Under the pieces are notes generated by a model. The model did no database searches. It was not told the origin of the DNA and saw only the letters and a program-made list of their open reading frames with translations. From positions 558,001-622,000 of the forward strand of contig NZ_SPSB01000001.1 in NCBI RefSeq assembly GCF_004571135.1: 64,000 bases of DNA, read 5' to 3'. This DNA is from Algoriphagus kandeliae (lineage in GTDB: Bacteria; Bacteroidota; Bacteroidia; Cytophagales; Cyclobacteriaceae). This document shows positions 8,881 through 18,900 of this stretch, piece after piece (the stretch's first letter is position 1; every line of letters starts with the position of its first letter). Made by a program: the position numbers and the translations under genes.

Positions 8881-10026
8881 TTATAAATCATCAATTGTAA
8901 AACTTGGATCACTGATGAATTTTTCAAATGTGCCTGATTTAGCTATATCAATAGAGAACAAATCTTCAGATTTTTTTGTAACTATTACACTGTCAAAACC
9001 AAGAATTTCCAATTTTTCTATTGTTGCTAGTTCACCTGGTTGAAGGTTTAGCACTTTTCTTAATAACCAGTCCGATAAGGCTTTATTTGGCTTTGTCATT
9101 AATGCTTTTGAGTTTTGTTGACAAACTTTTGCAGATAACGTCTCTCCAGTGGGTGTTTCTAAATTAAATGCAGTGTCTCTCGCTGGGAAAAATCCTGGGT
9201 AATTATCATGAATTACTTTTGGGATAGGAACATAAACTTCATCTAAGTCTCTTAGTCGACCATTAGCATTCCATTGATTAAGTCCGCTTCTTTCAAACAC
9301 ATGTTTCATTCCTCTTTTAATTCCATAAAGAGGCAAAATCACAAAATCAATACCTTTAATAACTTTGCCTTTTTCTGTTTTTTTATTTTCAAAAAGTTCT
9401 AAAAGTAAGTCAAAAGGGTCTTCTATAATTTCTATATCTACTGCTGTGTGGTCATCCGCAATATGGAATTTTCTAAATAAGGTGCTTTTGGAAAAATTAA
9501 ACAAATAAGAATTGTTATTATCTTCAAATTGAAGACTTGCTTGCTTTTCGACAACATTTTTAATTGATGAAATATCAATTACATCGTAGTCGGTTTCAAA
9601 TAATATTATTTTAGCTTCTTGTCTAGCAACAATATGGTACAATCCACTTTCTAAATCGTAGGTTCTTTTAGCTAATTTTATTCTCTCATTTCTAAATTCA
9701 GCAAGTTTTTTAGCTAAATCTTTGCCTGAATAGGATTTTAATTCGTGAGATAAAGTATTGAATTCCGCAACTTTTTCCGTACTTGATCCAGTTTGACAAG
9801 TAAATGTTTTTATTCCTATTCCTTTTTTTTGATAATTGGCATCAAACGCTGTATCAGATCTTGAAAGATTTATTGCGTTAAAGCACTTGCAAAAAATGTT
9901 TTCAGCAACTCTATAATTTATGTAAGGTATAGAATTGTCGCTGAATAATGCAGATAGTTTTCCTACCGCTTTAATTAAATTAATATAATGTTCACCTTCT
10001 TTGTCTATTCTAGCAAATTGGCTCAT
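8881..10026 (-). CDS. Restriction endonuclease with C-terminal NgoFVII-like B3 DNA-binding domain
   Basis: The 381-residue protein overlaps the 3' end of the methyltransferase gene by 4 bp. The C-terminal part from about residue 250 (WNANGRLRDLDEVYVPIP, then PARDTAFNLETPTGETLSAK) resembles the B3-like DNA-recognition domain of the NgoFVII/NgoAVII group. The N-terminal part has AFDANYQKKGIGIKTF near residues 62-77, which reads as a D...G-x-K nuclease core of PD-(D/E)XK type rather than the PLD fold of NgoAVII. The likely role is sequence-specific DNA cleavage or target recognition at the site protected by the adjacent methyltransferase. The family call is moderately firm; the catalytic core is inferred by eye. 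Confidence 0.65.
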   Translation of the reverse strand: MSQFARIDKEGEHYINLIKAVGKLSALFSDNSIPYINYRVAENIFCKCFNAINLSRSDTAFDANYQKKGIGIKTFTCQTGSSTEKVAEFNTLSHELKSYSGKDLAKKLAEFRNERIKLAKRTYDLESGLYHIVARQEAKIILFETDYDVIDISSIKNVVEKQASLQFEDNNNSYLFNFSKSTLFRKFHIADDHTAVDIEIIEDPFDLLLELFENKKTEKGKVIKGIDFVILPLYGIKRGMKHVFERSGLNQWNANGRLRDLDEVYVPIPKVIHDNYPGFFPARDTAFNLETPTGETLSAKVCQQNSKALMTKPNKALSDWLLRKVLNLQPGELATIEKLEILGFDSVIVTKKSEDLFSIDIAKSGTFEKFISDPSFTIDDL

Positions 10027-11258
10027 AAAATATCCAAAATACGTTCTCCAATTCTTCTTATTAGGGGTACCGTAACTGAATTTCCTGCTTGTTTATACAG
10101 ATGACTATTTGCAACTTCTGGAAGTTTATATTCTGCAATTGGGTATCCTTGAAAAGCAAAACATTCAGCCGGAGTAAGTTTTCTTATTCCGTATTGATCT
10201 TTTATCAATGGTACATTATGGCCTCCTGAACCCATATTTGCAGTTAAAGTAGGACATACATTGTTTTTATTTTCCCTAACATACACCCTTCTCCATTGAT
10301 AAATTGTATTTGGGTTTGTCATTGCATAACTTAAATCCTTATAGTAAGGATGATTTGGATGATAATAATATTTTTCATCTAGTTTTCCTTCTTCTAGGCA
10401 ATCGTGAATGGTTCTAGTTAATGGAATTTCCTCAGGGAATGCAAAAGCGTTAAATCTTTCAACTTTATCCTTGTGTAGAGCAACTATGAAAATTCTTTCT
10501 CGGTTTTGAGGAACATTAGCATGGGTCATAGAATTTAGAACCTTAGCATGTACCTTATAATTTAATTTATTTTCTAAAATGTCAAAAATGGTTTCAAAAG
10601 TTCTTCCTTCATCATGCCCAACTAGATTTTTTACATTTTCAAGAAAAAGAACTTTAGGTGTATGTTTTTCTGCAATTTTTTCAATTTCGAAAAATAATGT
10701 TCCCCTTGTATCAGCAAACCCTTTTCGATATCCCGCGACAGAAAATGCTTGACAAGGAAATCCAGCACATAATATGTCATAATCCTTAGGAATAAATTCC
10801 TTAGTTTTTTCTTTAGTTATGTCGCCGAAAGGAATTTCTCCAAAATTGGTTTTATATGTTTTTTTTGCATTTTCGTCCCATTCGCTCGTGAAAACGCATT
10901 TTCCTCCTAATCCTTGAAGGGCAAGTCTAAACCCTCCAATTCCAGCAAATAGATCTATGAATTTGAACTGTGGGTTTTCAGGAGCTTTAAATGGGATTTC
11001 GTCTTGAAAATCAAAAAGTAAACCTTGTAAGGCATCTTCGGCAACTTCATGATCGATTTCTTCTTTAGATTCTGTAGACTCTAGGAATTTTTTGACTTGA
11101 TTAATTGCTTCCTCTTTGTAGTATCTGGATTCAGGGTTTTTGGAATTATGCAAGTAATGAGTTAAAGCTGCTTCCCCATAATCAAGAGGTTGAATTGTCC
11201 TTACTTTAAATTTTTTACCTAGTACTTCTTCTATGGTTATATTTTCTTTCAGCTTCAT
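10023..11258 (-). CDS. DNA (cytosine-5-)-methyltransferase
   Basis: It transfers a methyl group from S-adenosylmethionine to C5 of cytosine to protect host DNA. The motifs appear in the right order: I FIDLFAGIGGFRLAL near residue 105, IV GFPCQAFS with the catalytic Cys near 170, VI ENV, VIII QNRERIF, a target-recognition region that contains PTLTANMGSGGHNVP, IX RKLTPAE and X QAGNSV. A roughly 100-residue N-terminal extension precedes motif I, longer than in small type II enzymes. It is the first gene of a five-gene operon with no gap over 10 bp. The target sequence cannot be read from the protein. Confidence 0.93.
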   Translation of the reverse strand: MKLKENITIEEVLGKKFKVRTIQPLDYGEAALTHYLHNSKNPESRYYKEEAINQVKKFLESTESKEEIDHEVAEDALQGLLFDFQDEIPFKAPENPQFKFIDLFAGIGGFRLALQGLGGKCVFTSEWDENAKKTYKTNFGEIPFGDITKEKTKEFIPKDYDILCAGFPCQAFSVAGYRKGFADTRGTLFFEIEKIAEKHTPKVLFLENVKNLVGHDEGRTFETIFDILENKLNYKVHAKVLNSMTHANVPQNRERIFIVALHKDKVERFNAFAFPEEIPLTRTIHDCLEEGKLDEKYYYHPNHPYYKDLSYAMTNPNTIYQWRRVYVRENKNNVCPTLTANMGSGGHNVPLIKDQYGIRKLTPAECFAFQGYPIAEYKLPEVANSHLYKQAGNSVTVPLIRRIGERILDIL

Positions 11259-11337
11259 CTCTTCTTTTTTTCCTCAAACTTATATTAATCTGAAATTAGA
11301 TGTTTTCTTTTGACAATAAATGACGCTTTTTTTAACA

Positions 11338-14300
11338 CTACGCCAACTCCCTTAAATCCACAGGCACAACCCGTGAAACTCCTGCCTCGATCATGGTAAT
11401 ACCATAGATAATATCGGTGCTGGCCATGGTGCGCTTGTTGTGCGTCACGATGATAAACTGGCTCTCCTCGCTGAATTTCTGAATGATCTGATTGAACTTG
11501 TCGATGTTGGCATCGTCCAGCGGGGCGTCCACCTCGTCGAAGATACAGAAGGGGGCCGGCTTCAGCAGGTAGATGGCAAAAAGGAGGGAAGTTGCCGTCA
11601 GGGTTTTTTCCCCACCGCTGAGCTGATTGATGGTCAGTGGACGCTTGCCCTTCGGCTTGGCCATGATCTCGATGCTGGATTCCAGCGGATTGTCCGGATC
11701 GGTGAGCTTGATATCGCAGTCGTCCTGCTCGGTAAAGAGGGAGCGGAAGACCTTCACGAAGTTTTCCTTGATTTTGCCGAAGGCATCCAGGAAAGTCTCC
11801 TTGGCGACCTGATCGATCTCTGAAATGGTGGTGAGCAAGGATTCCTTGGCCTTAACCAGGTCTTCCTTTTGGCTTTGGATAAAGGTATGGCGTTCCTTGA
11901 TCTCGTCGTAAGCCTCCATGGCCATGGGGTTGATGGGGCCGATCTTTTCCAGTTTGTCCTTTTGCTTTTGCACCAGGTTGCGGAGATCTTCTTCGGAAAA
12001 ATCCACAAATTCCTCGTCTAGGGCTGGATTTTCCTCCATCAGTTGGTCCAAGTCCAGTTCGAATTCCACGCTGAGACGCTCCTTCATGGAGGTCATTTTT
12101 AGCTTGATTTCGTTGATGCTTTGCTGTAGTTCCTGAAGGAGCAGGTCATGGCTTTCCTTGGACTTTTGCAGGCTGCGGATCTTTTGATCCGTCTCATCGA
12201 TCAAGCCCCGGCTGCCATAGTAATCTTTTTCGGCCTCGGTCACGCCCTGTTCGATTCCTTCCTTTTCTGCATACAATTCGATCAGTTCCTCGTCCTGCAC
12301 CTCATTGTTTTCCAGCAAACTTCGAATCTCAGAATCCAGATGCATGAGTTCCTGCTGGGATTTTTCGATGCGCTCCTTGGAAGACTCGTAGGCGTTTTGC
12401 TTGAATTCGATTTCCTGATTGAGGCTATTGACCCGGTTGAGTTGCTGATGGTAGAGGATGTTTTCCTGATTGTAAGCCTGGGATTTTTCAGAAAGCAACT
12501 GCGATTCCTTTTCCACTTCCTCCGTCAGGATATCCAGGTCCTGTGCCAAAGACTCAAACTCGGCCCGCTCATCCAGCAGGGTAGGTTGAATATCGGTCAG
12601 GCTCTCTTCGAGTTCGGCGATGCGATCCAGAATATCCTCCCGCTTGTTGGCGTTGGAAGAAAGGAGTTCTGCCAATTGTTCCTTTTTGGTGCGGATGGAC
12701 ACATAGGATTGATTGAGCTCATTGAGTTGGGCCTGCTTTTCCTCGATTTGTTTTTTGAAAGAAATCTCCTTCAGCTTGGATAGTTCGGAAAGCTTTTGGT
12801 CCAAATTGGCGCGGGTAGCTGACACCTTTTTATTCAAGTCTTTGATCTCCTTGTCCAGCTTTTCCAGGTTTTTGGCCCGGCCTATTCTTTTTCCTTCGAA
12901 AAGCCCCACCGAACCTCCGGAAAGGGAGAACTGACGCTTGGTGAATTTGCCGCTTTCGGAAATAAAGATGGCCTCGCTATCTGTCGGGAAATCCTTGTAA
13001 TCCCCCTGCACGATGTAGACATTGTCCAGAATGAAATTGATCAGGCGGCTGTATTTGACATCAAATTCGATGATCTCCGTGGCAGCGATGGCATTGGAGA
13101 AAAGCTTGGTAGGGCTGGGTTTGAACCGCTCAAAATGCTCCAAGACAAAGAAGTTGGCCTTGCCTCGGGAAGCATCCGAAAGCAATTGAATGGCCGCGAT
13201 GGCCTGCGCTTCGGTTTCCACCACATAGTAATTCATGTATCCCTCCAGGTAATTTTCGATGGTTACCCGGTATTTTTCATCCGTGGTGAGGAGATCGGAG
13301 AGGAGGGGCACATCCTTGGCCCAGGTGGAATTTTTCTTGAGGAATTTGATGGCTTCGGGGAAACCTTCCAGATTTTCCACCAAAGACTTGGTGAGGTTGT
13401 ATTCGTTTTGCTTGGAATCCAGTTTGCGGGAAGTAGTGGTCAATTCCTCCCGAATCATCTCGATCACGCGGCTAGACTCTTCGATCTTTTGATCCAGATC
13501 TTCTTGTTTGCTTTTCAGTACTTCGAATTCCTTGATTTCCTGATCAAGTTCGTATTTGATGTCCACCATTTTGGCTTCGAAGTCCACGAGGGAAGCTTCT
13601 TGGTTGGAATCATCCGAAGAGGTGCGCTCCAATTCCTGCTTGAGAGTGGAAAGCTGAATTTGCTTGATCTCTAAGTCCTTGTTGAGCTGATAGACCCGCT
13701 CTTTGAGCTGCTCGTAGCGGGTTTGCAAGCTTTTTTGCTGCTGTTGCTTTTCGGTTTGGATTAATTTCTGGGAATCATAAGCCTCCCTCAATTCAGAGAC
13801 GATAAATTCCTTTTCTGCCAAAAGCTTTTCTGCAGATTCCATTTCCTGTTGCAAGGAACGAATGGAGAAACCAGCCCGATCATTGGATTTTCGATCCGCT
13901 TCAATTTGTTCGCGTAACTTTTGGGAACGGTCCTCCAAGAATCGAAGGCGCTCGTTTTTGATTTTCTTTTCCGACTCGAAGGAGCGGATTTTATTGACAT
14001 GCTCGTTAAGCGTGCGCTGTCTGGAAGCCAGGAGTTTTTCCTTGGCGATGAGTTCGGTTTTGAGTTGGGATAGGAGCGCTTCCTGATCGGCAATCTGGGT
14101 TTGGATTTGCAGTTTGCGATCTGACTCCTCCTGAATTTTGCGATTGTTATCGAGCAAAGATTGGGTATACTTCTCGATGCTTTTCTTGGCTAGATTGATA
14201 CTAGCCGTTTTGTATTCCGCTTTGATTTCAAAGTACTTGGATGCTTGTCGAGCCTGCTTTTCCAGGGACTTAAGGTTTTTCTCGATTTCGTAGAGCAAAT

Positions 14301-14877
14301 CTTCCACCCGATCCAGGTCCGCATCGGTGTCCTCCAGTTTGCGGAGCGTTTCTTTTTTACGGGTTTTGAATTTGGAGATTCCAGCTGCCTCTTCGAAAAG
14401 CTCCCGACGGGAGTTGTTCTTATCGTTTAGCAGTTCGTCTATCATCTTGAGCTCGATGATGGCGTAGGAGTTGGAGTTGATCCCCGTATCCATAAAGAGG
14501 TTGGTGATATCCTTCAATCGGCAGGTTACCCCGTTGATTTGGTATTCACTTTCACCGGAGCGGTAGTAGCGCCGGGTAATGGTCACATGCGTGTACTCAG
14601 TAGGGAGGAGGTTTTTGGTGTTTTCAAAGGTCAGGGAAACTTCGGCCAGGTTGGAGGGTTTGCGGTTTTTGGTTCCGTTGAAAATGACGTTTTCCATCTT
14701 ATCGGAGCGCAGCATACGGGTTTTTTGCTCACCCAAAACCCAGCGAATTGCATCGACAACATTGGATTTTCCGCAACCATTAGGACCGACGACACCGGTA
14801 ATCCCTTTGTCGAAGTTGATCACCATCCGATCGCCAAAACTCTTAAATCCCTTGATCTCCAGTTTACTAAGTAGCAT
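11338..14877 (-). CDS. smc: Chromosome segregation protein SMC
   Basis: At 1179 residues this is a full-length SMC ATPase for chromosome compaction and segregation with ScpA/ScpB. The N-terminal Walker A reads GVVGPNGCGKSNVVDAIRW. Two long coiled coils flank a hinge at roughly residues 500-680. The C-terminal head has the ABC signature NQLSGGEKTLTATS and Walker B CIFDEVDAPLDD. The sequence is visibly GC-richer than the restriction genes downstream, in line with an old chromosomal gene next to an acquired island. A 79-bp gap separates its stop from the methyltransferase start. Confidence 0.97.
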   Translation of the reverse strand: MLLSKLEIKGFKSFGDRMVINFDKGITGVVGPNGCGKSNVVDAIRWVLGEQKTRMLRSDKMENVIFNGTKNRKPSNLAEVSLTFENTKNLLPTEYTHVTITRRYYRSGESEYQINGVTCRLKDITNLFMDTGINSNSYAIIELKMIDELLNDKNNSRRELFEEAAGISKFKTRKKETLRKLEDTDADLDRVEDLLYEIEKNLKSLEKQARQASKYFEIKAEYKTASINLAKKSIEKYTQSLLDNNRKIQEESDRKLQIQTQIADQEALLSQLKTELIAKEKLLASRQRTLNEHVNKIRSFESEKKIKNERLRFLEDRSQKLREQIEADRKSNDRAGFSIRSLQQEMESAEKLLAEKEFIVSELREAYDSQKLIQTEKQQQQKSLQTRYEQLKERVYQLNKDLEIKQIQLSTLKQELERTSSDDSNQEASLVDFEAKMVDIKYELDQEIKEFEVLKSKQEDLDQKIEESSRVIEMIREELTTTSRKLDSKQNEYNLTKSLVENLEGFPEAIKFLKKNSTWAKDVPLLSDLLTTDEKYRVTIENYLEGYMNYYVVETEAQAIAAIQLLSDASRGKANFFVLEHFERFKPSPTKLFSNAIAATEIIEFDVKYSRLINFILDNVYIVQGDYKDFPTDSEAIFISESGKFTKRQFSLSGGSVGLFEGKRIGRAKNLEKLDKEIKDLNKKVSATRANLDQKLSELSKLKEISFKKQIEEKQAQLNELNQSYVSIRTKKEQLAELLSSNANKREDILDRIAELEESLTDIQPTLLDERAEFESLAQDLDILTEEVEKESQLLSEKSQAYNQENILYHQQLNRVNSLNQEIEFKQNAYESSKERIEKSQQELMHLDSEIRSLLENNEVQDEELIELYAEKEGIEQGVTEAEKDYYGSRGLIDETDQKIRSLQKSKESHDLLLQELQQSINEIKLKMTSMKERLSVEFELDLDQLMEENPALDEEFVDFSEEDLRNLVQKQKDKLEKIGPINPMAMEAYDEIKERHTFIQSQKEDLVKAKESLLTTISEIDQVAKETFLDAFGKIKENFVKVFRSLFTEQDDCDIKLTDPDNPLESSIEIMAKPKGKRPLTINQLSGGEKTLTATSLLFAIYLLKPAPFCIFDEVDAPLDDANIDKFNQIIQKFSEESQFIIVTHNKRTMASTDIIYGITMIEAGVSRVVPVDLRELA

Positions 14878-14965
14878 GTAGTTTTTTCCTCCTTGTAAAA
14901 AGGAACAAAATAGTAGGAAAAATTGAAAGATTAAACTGAAAAAGGGAAATACGCTAATAGGGAAA

Positions 14966-15117
14966 TAAGGTCACTTCGTTCCCGAAATACGCCTGCGGCG
15001 AGATATGCTCCCTGCGGTCGCGAGATAGGCTCAGCTGCGCTTCGCAAGATATACTCACTTCGTTCGTGAGATACGCCCACGGCAAGATAGGCTCTCCTTC
15101 GTCGAGCCAGATAAATT
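14966..15117. repeat. String of seven AGATA-spaced mini-hairpins
   Basis: Seven degenerate units of 16-24 bp each begin with AGATA or AAATA and carry a short self-complementary core. Examples are CTCAC-TTCGTT-C-GTGAG in the fifth unit and GGCTC-TCCTTCGTC-GAGCC in the seventh. Unit boundaries are clear by eye, but unit lengths and loops vary. No open frame crosses it. Confidence 0.65.
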
Positions 15118-15139
15118 GAAGTTTTAATGTTGGGGGAAA

Positions 15140-15209
15140 GTGCCGTTAGGCACGGAAGCTGTGTAGATTATGTGTATAGGGATTTTGGGCAGTGCCGTAG
15201 GTACGGTAC
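15140..15209. repeat. 70-bp dispersed repeat, copy A
   Basis: It begins with the hairpin GTGCC-GTTA-GGCAC and ends with GTGCCGTAGGTACGGTAC. It matches copy B at 15432-15500 along almost the whole length in the same orientation. It may belong to a family repeated elsewhere in the genome. Confidence 0.75.
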
Positions 15210-15270
15210 ATTTTTATTGCAATCACCTTGCGTGGGGACACGCACGGCGGCGAAGGATTTTTTATTTTAT

Positions 15271-15315
15271 GTCCTTTTGGCTTGATCCAAAAGGACCATC
15301 CCGATAAAAATCGGG
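15271..15315. repeat. Two adjacent perfect hairpins
   Basis: GTCCTTTTGG (15271-15280) pairs with CCAAAAGGAC (15287-15296) around a 6-nt loop. Immediately after, CCCGAT (15300-15305) pairs with ATCGGG (15310-15315). The second hairpin resembles the palindrome at 49671-49686. Both lie in the GC-rich segment between the 70-bp repeats. Confidence 0.7.
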
Positions 15316-15431
15316 ACAAGACGCATCCAAGCTTACCCCCGCATGGCTATCCCACACCCCGCTGCTGCGTCGTCCCTCCGCACACGTTGGCCAGACAATG
15401 ATTTTTCTTGAAATCTTTTGACCTTTTTGAA

Positions 15432-15500
15432 GTGCCGTTAGGCACGGAAGCTGTGTAGATTGTGTTTATAGGGTTTTGGTAAATGCCGTAGGTACGGTAC
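15432..15500. repeat. 70-bp dispersed repeat, copy B
   Basis: This is the second direct copy of the repeat at 15140-15209, with the same starting hairpin GTGCC-GTTA-GGCAC and the same ending GCCGTAGGTACGGTAC. The two copies flank a roughly 220-bp GC-rich segment. Confidence 0.75.
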
Positions 15501-15514
15501 TTTTTCTTTTTTGT

Positions 15515-15802
15515 TGTAAGAAGTAAGAGGTAAATGGTAAACAGTACCCAGGACCGCTTGCTATTTACTGTTTACCTTTTACAAAATGCCACTTTTGTAG
15601 CCTAAAAGGAAGGGGTTTTGGTTTTGTAAGAAGTAAGAGGTAAAGGGTGAACTGTACCCAGCACGGCTTACTATTCACGGTTTACTTTTTACAAAACGCC
15701 ACTTTGGTTTTCAGCAAGCGAATAGTTTTGGTTCTGTAAGAAGTAAGAGGTAAAGGGTAATCGGTTTTGAACTGCTTACAATTCACTGTTTACCTTTTAC
15801 AA
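15515..15802. repeat. Three tandem copies of a 110-bp unit with inverted ends
   Basis: Copies start at 15515, 15625 and 15735, exactly 110 bp apart, each with TGTAAGAAGTAAGAGGTAAA. Each contains a long imperfect inverted repeat, for example GGTAAACAGT in the left arm and ACTGTTTACC in the right arm of copy 1, ending in TTTTTACAAAA or TTTTACAA. The third copy lacks the tail of the unit. The copies have diverged by point changes. Confidence 0.8.
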
Positions 15803-15998
15803 TTCATCTCCTTCCACTATTTCCCCTTGCCCAGCAAGGATTATTTCTATGTATTTCAACTGTATTTCATCAATAATTCCCTTCCGACCTTTTCCCAACT
15901 TCCAAATTCAAAACCATGATTAATACCCTCTAAACTTGTTTTTTAATTGATCTTTTTATGATATTAGGGCCACCAACACCCGTATCTATTACTTTTTC

Positions 15999-18900
15999 AT
16001 GAGTAATTTTAAACAATTTGATATTTCTGATTTCCTAAATGAGATCAAAGAACCCTTGTTCTTGATGGATGAGGAGGAGATTATTTTTTGGAATGATTAC
16101 TCTCGGGATCACTTTGTTGACCTTCCTCTGGAATGGGAGGCCTGGTTTTCCAAACCGGAATTGATTGATCAAATTCAAAAATTCTTTGAAGATGGAGAGG
16201 TTCCTAATTCCCGGTATTTCAAGTCTCTGGAATACAAGGATGGAACCATGCGAAGGTTTGAATGGTCTTTTACGAACCTTCCTTCTACTTATAATTCCCG
16301 CTTTTTGATCGTCAAGGCTAATCCTATTCGATACATGGGGGAAAATACCGAGGAAAATTTTCTGATTGACAAGAATATTCAGGCAGTCGAGGAGCTCAGC
16401 TACATGCAGAGTATTCTCAATAATAGCCATGACCTGATCGCCATTTTGGATGAAAAGGGAAATTATAAATTCATTTCTGATTCGGTCGGAGAGAAATTGG
16501 GATTCCCTGTAGAGGCCATTGTTGGCCGTAATTTCAATGATTTTATTCAGGCTGGGATTCTTCAGTTAGTTAAGGGAAGTTTCGAGGAGGTTCTTGAATC
16601 TGATCGGGAAGTAGCGGTGGATTTTTGGATCAATCGTCAAAGTGGTGAACGAATTTACTTGGAAAGCTTTGCCAAAAATCTACTTCATCATCCAGAGATT
16701 AATGGGGTTTTATTCTCCAGTCGGGATATCACGGATTTTATCCAGATGGATCGCGACCTACAAAAGAGATATGAAATCGAAAACCTGATCAACCAGGTTT
16801 CAGCCCATCTGATCAATGCCACCCTTACTCAGCCAGAAGTCGAATTTCAGTTTTTGTTGGAAAAATTCGGGCAGTTTCTTCATGCCGAATTGGGTTATAT
16901 CTGGATCCTAAATCGGGAAACAGATGAATTGGAACTTTTAAATACCTGGACTAGTCGGGTAGATTCCCAACAGAAATTTGTGGAAATCCAGAAAGAGATT
17001 CAGGCTAGGAAAAATCGTTTGGAAAAGGGGATGATCAAATTAGTGGATTGTCCTGAGGGAAAAGAAGATGGACGTGTCTTACTTCTTATTCCCATGATTT
17101 CTATCAATAAGTTGCGGGGTGTGTTGAGCTATGAAATAGATAAGAAAAAGCTCGAGCATAACGAAAAGCAATTGCAGATTTTCCGGCAATTGGGAGATAT
17201 TTTGGCTGGCGCCTATGCTGGCAGTTTGCTTACTCGACGGATTCAGCGAAATGAGAGTTTATTAGCAACCACCGAGCGGCTTTCTAAATCAGGTTCTTGG
17301 CGCTACAGCACTCAAAAAGACCTTTTTTATATCTCAGGAGGCTTGGCCGAATTATTTGGACTTGGTGTAGAGCCCCTTACCTGCGAGTTTACCGCTTTGA
17401 TTTACAAAATTGATAAGGATACTCGCTCTGAATTTGTCAAAAAACTAAAAAAGAGTATTGCCGAGAAAAGTCAGGAGTCTGGGGAATTTACCATTCAGCA
17501 TCCTACAGGTGGGACGGCCTATATTTTTTATGAAATCGAAACCCGGGAAAACTTCCTGAATCAAGGGATGGAGGTGACAGGTTTTTGTACCGATGTGACC
17601 CACAAGCGAGCAGCTGAAGAGCATTTGCGATTGCAGTCTCAGATTTTGGCTCAGGTAAGTGATCCCATTGTAGTGACAGATTTGGATATGCAGGTCATTT
17701 ATCTCAATGAAGCTGCCATTCAACTCTGCTGTCCCGAAACTGCAGCTACTTTTCGGGGAAATGTGGATGATTTGCTCAATTGCCAGTTGGAGAACGGTGA
17801 AAAAGGGATTTCTCGCCTGATGAAGAAAGTTCGGGATGGAAATGTCTGGAAAGGAGAGTTGAGCGTAGAAACGAAGCATACTCGGAATTCCCCATTTGAA
17901 ATTTCCATTAAGTCTATTTTCTCAGAGAATCAAAAAAGAATTGGGTTCTCCATCATTCTTCGAAGTTTGACGGATAAAAAAGAGAGTGAAAAACTAGCAG
18001 CAAGGGCTAGGATGATTGCTGAGAATAGTCCGGCGGTACTTTTCCAAGTTGATCCTAATGATAATTATCGAATAGAGTTTATCTCAGAGAACATCAGTCA
18101 GTTTGGTTATCAATCAGCCGATTTGATGGGGAAAAGGGTTTCATTCTTAGAATTGGTTCACCCTGCTGATCGAGAAAGTATTATTGGTCTTCGGGATTCC
18201 CGAAAGACCGACTCCGGGATTTTGTCATTTTCAGGGGAATATCGAATTAAAACAGCCTCTGGGGATTATGTCTGGGTAGAAGATAAAACTTCCGATGTAA
18301 AGGATTTCGAAGGTCATATCACTTTCCATCAGGGGATTTTTCAAGACATTACCGAAAGGAAAAATTTCGAGCAGTTTAAGGAGGAAAAAGAGAAGCAATA
18401 CCGAATGCTAGCCTCTCAAATTCCTGGCACCAATATTTTCCTTTTGGATAAGAATCGCCAATACATTTTGGCAGAAGGTACCAATTTTGAGCATTGGGGC
18501 TTGTCAAGAGAGGATTTTGAAGGAAAATATTTGAAAGATATTTCTTTGACTGATAGGGAGGAGGTCAGTGAAATTTTAGATCGGGTCTATCAAGATCAAG
18601 AAGTTGTAGAATCTGAGTTTGAGTTTAAAGATCGAAAATACCATCGTGTTATCCGTCCAATTCTCGAAAATGGACAGGTGGAATATGCACTGAGCATCAT
18701 CCGCGATGTGACGGAGGAATATCTTGCCAAGAAGCAACTGGAGGAGTCCGAGGAAAAGTATAGAACGCTGGTAGAGGAATCTACAGAGATTATCTTCTCC
18801 TTGACGGATACTTATGTTTTTGAATATATCTCTCCGAATGTCAAGCAATTCCTAGGGTATGAAGTAGAGGAAGTCTTGGGAAGAAGTTTCTTTGATTTCC

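Larger units (their letters stand above)
14878..15998. other. 1.1-kb repeat-filled intergenic region
   Basis: No gene is supported between smc and the hybrid kinase. The stretch contains, in order, a mini-hairpin string, two copies of a 70-bp repeat around a GC-rich segment with further hairpins, and three tandem 110-bp units; each is listed separately. The last 190 bp before the kinase are AT-rich leader with no strong hairpin. Confidence 0.8.

Noticed and set aside
11440..14874. Many plus-strand open frames opposite smc, up to 211 codons
   Set aside because: They are shadows created by the codon usage of smc, lack family motifs, and smc is complete and certain.
14966..15802. CRISPR array
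   Set aside because: Repeat units vary in length, there are no unique spacers of constant size, and no cas genes are present.
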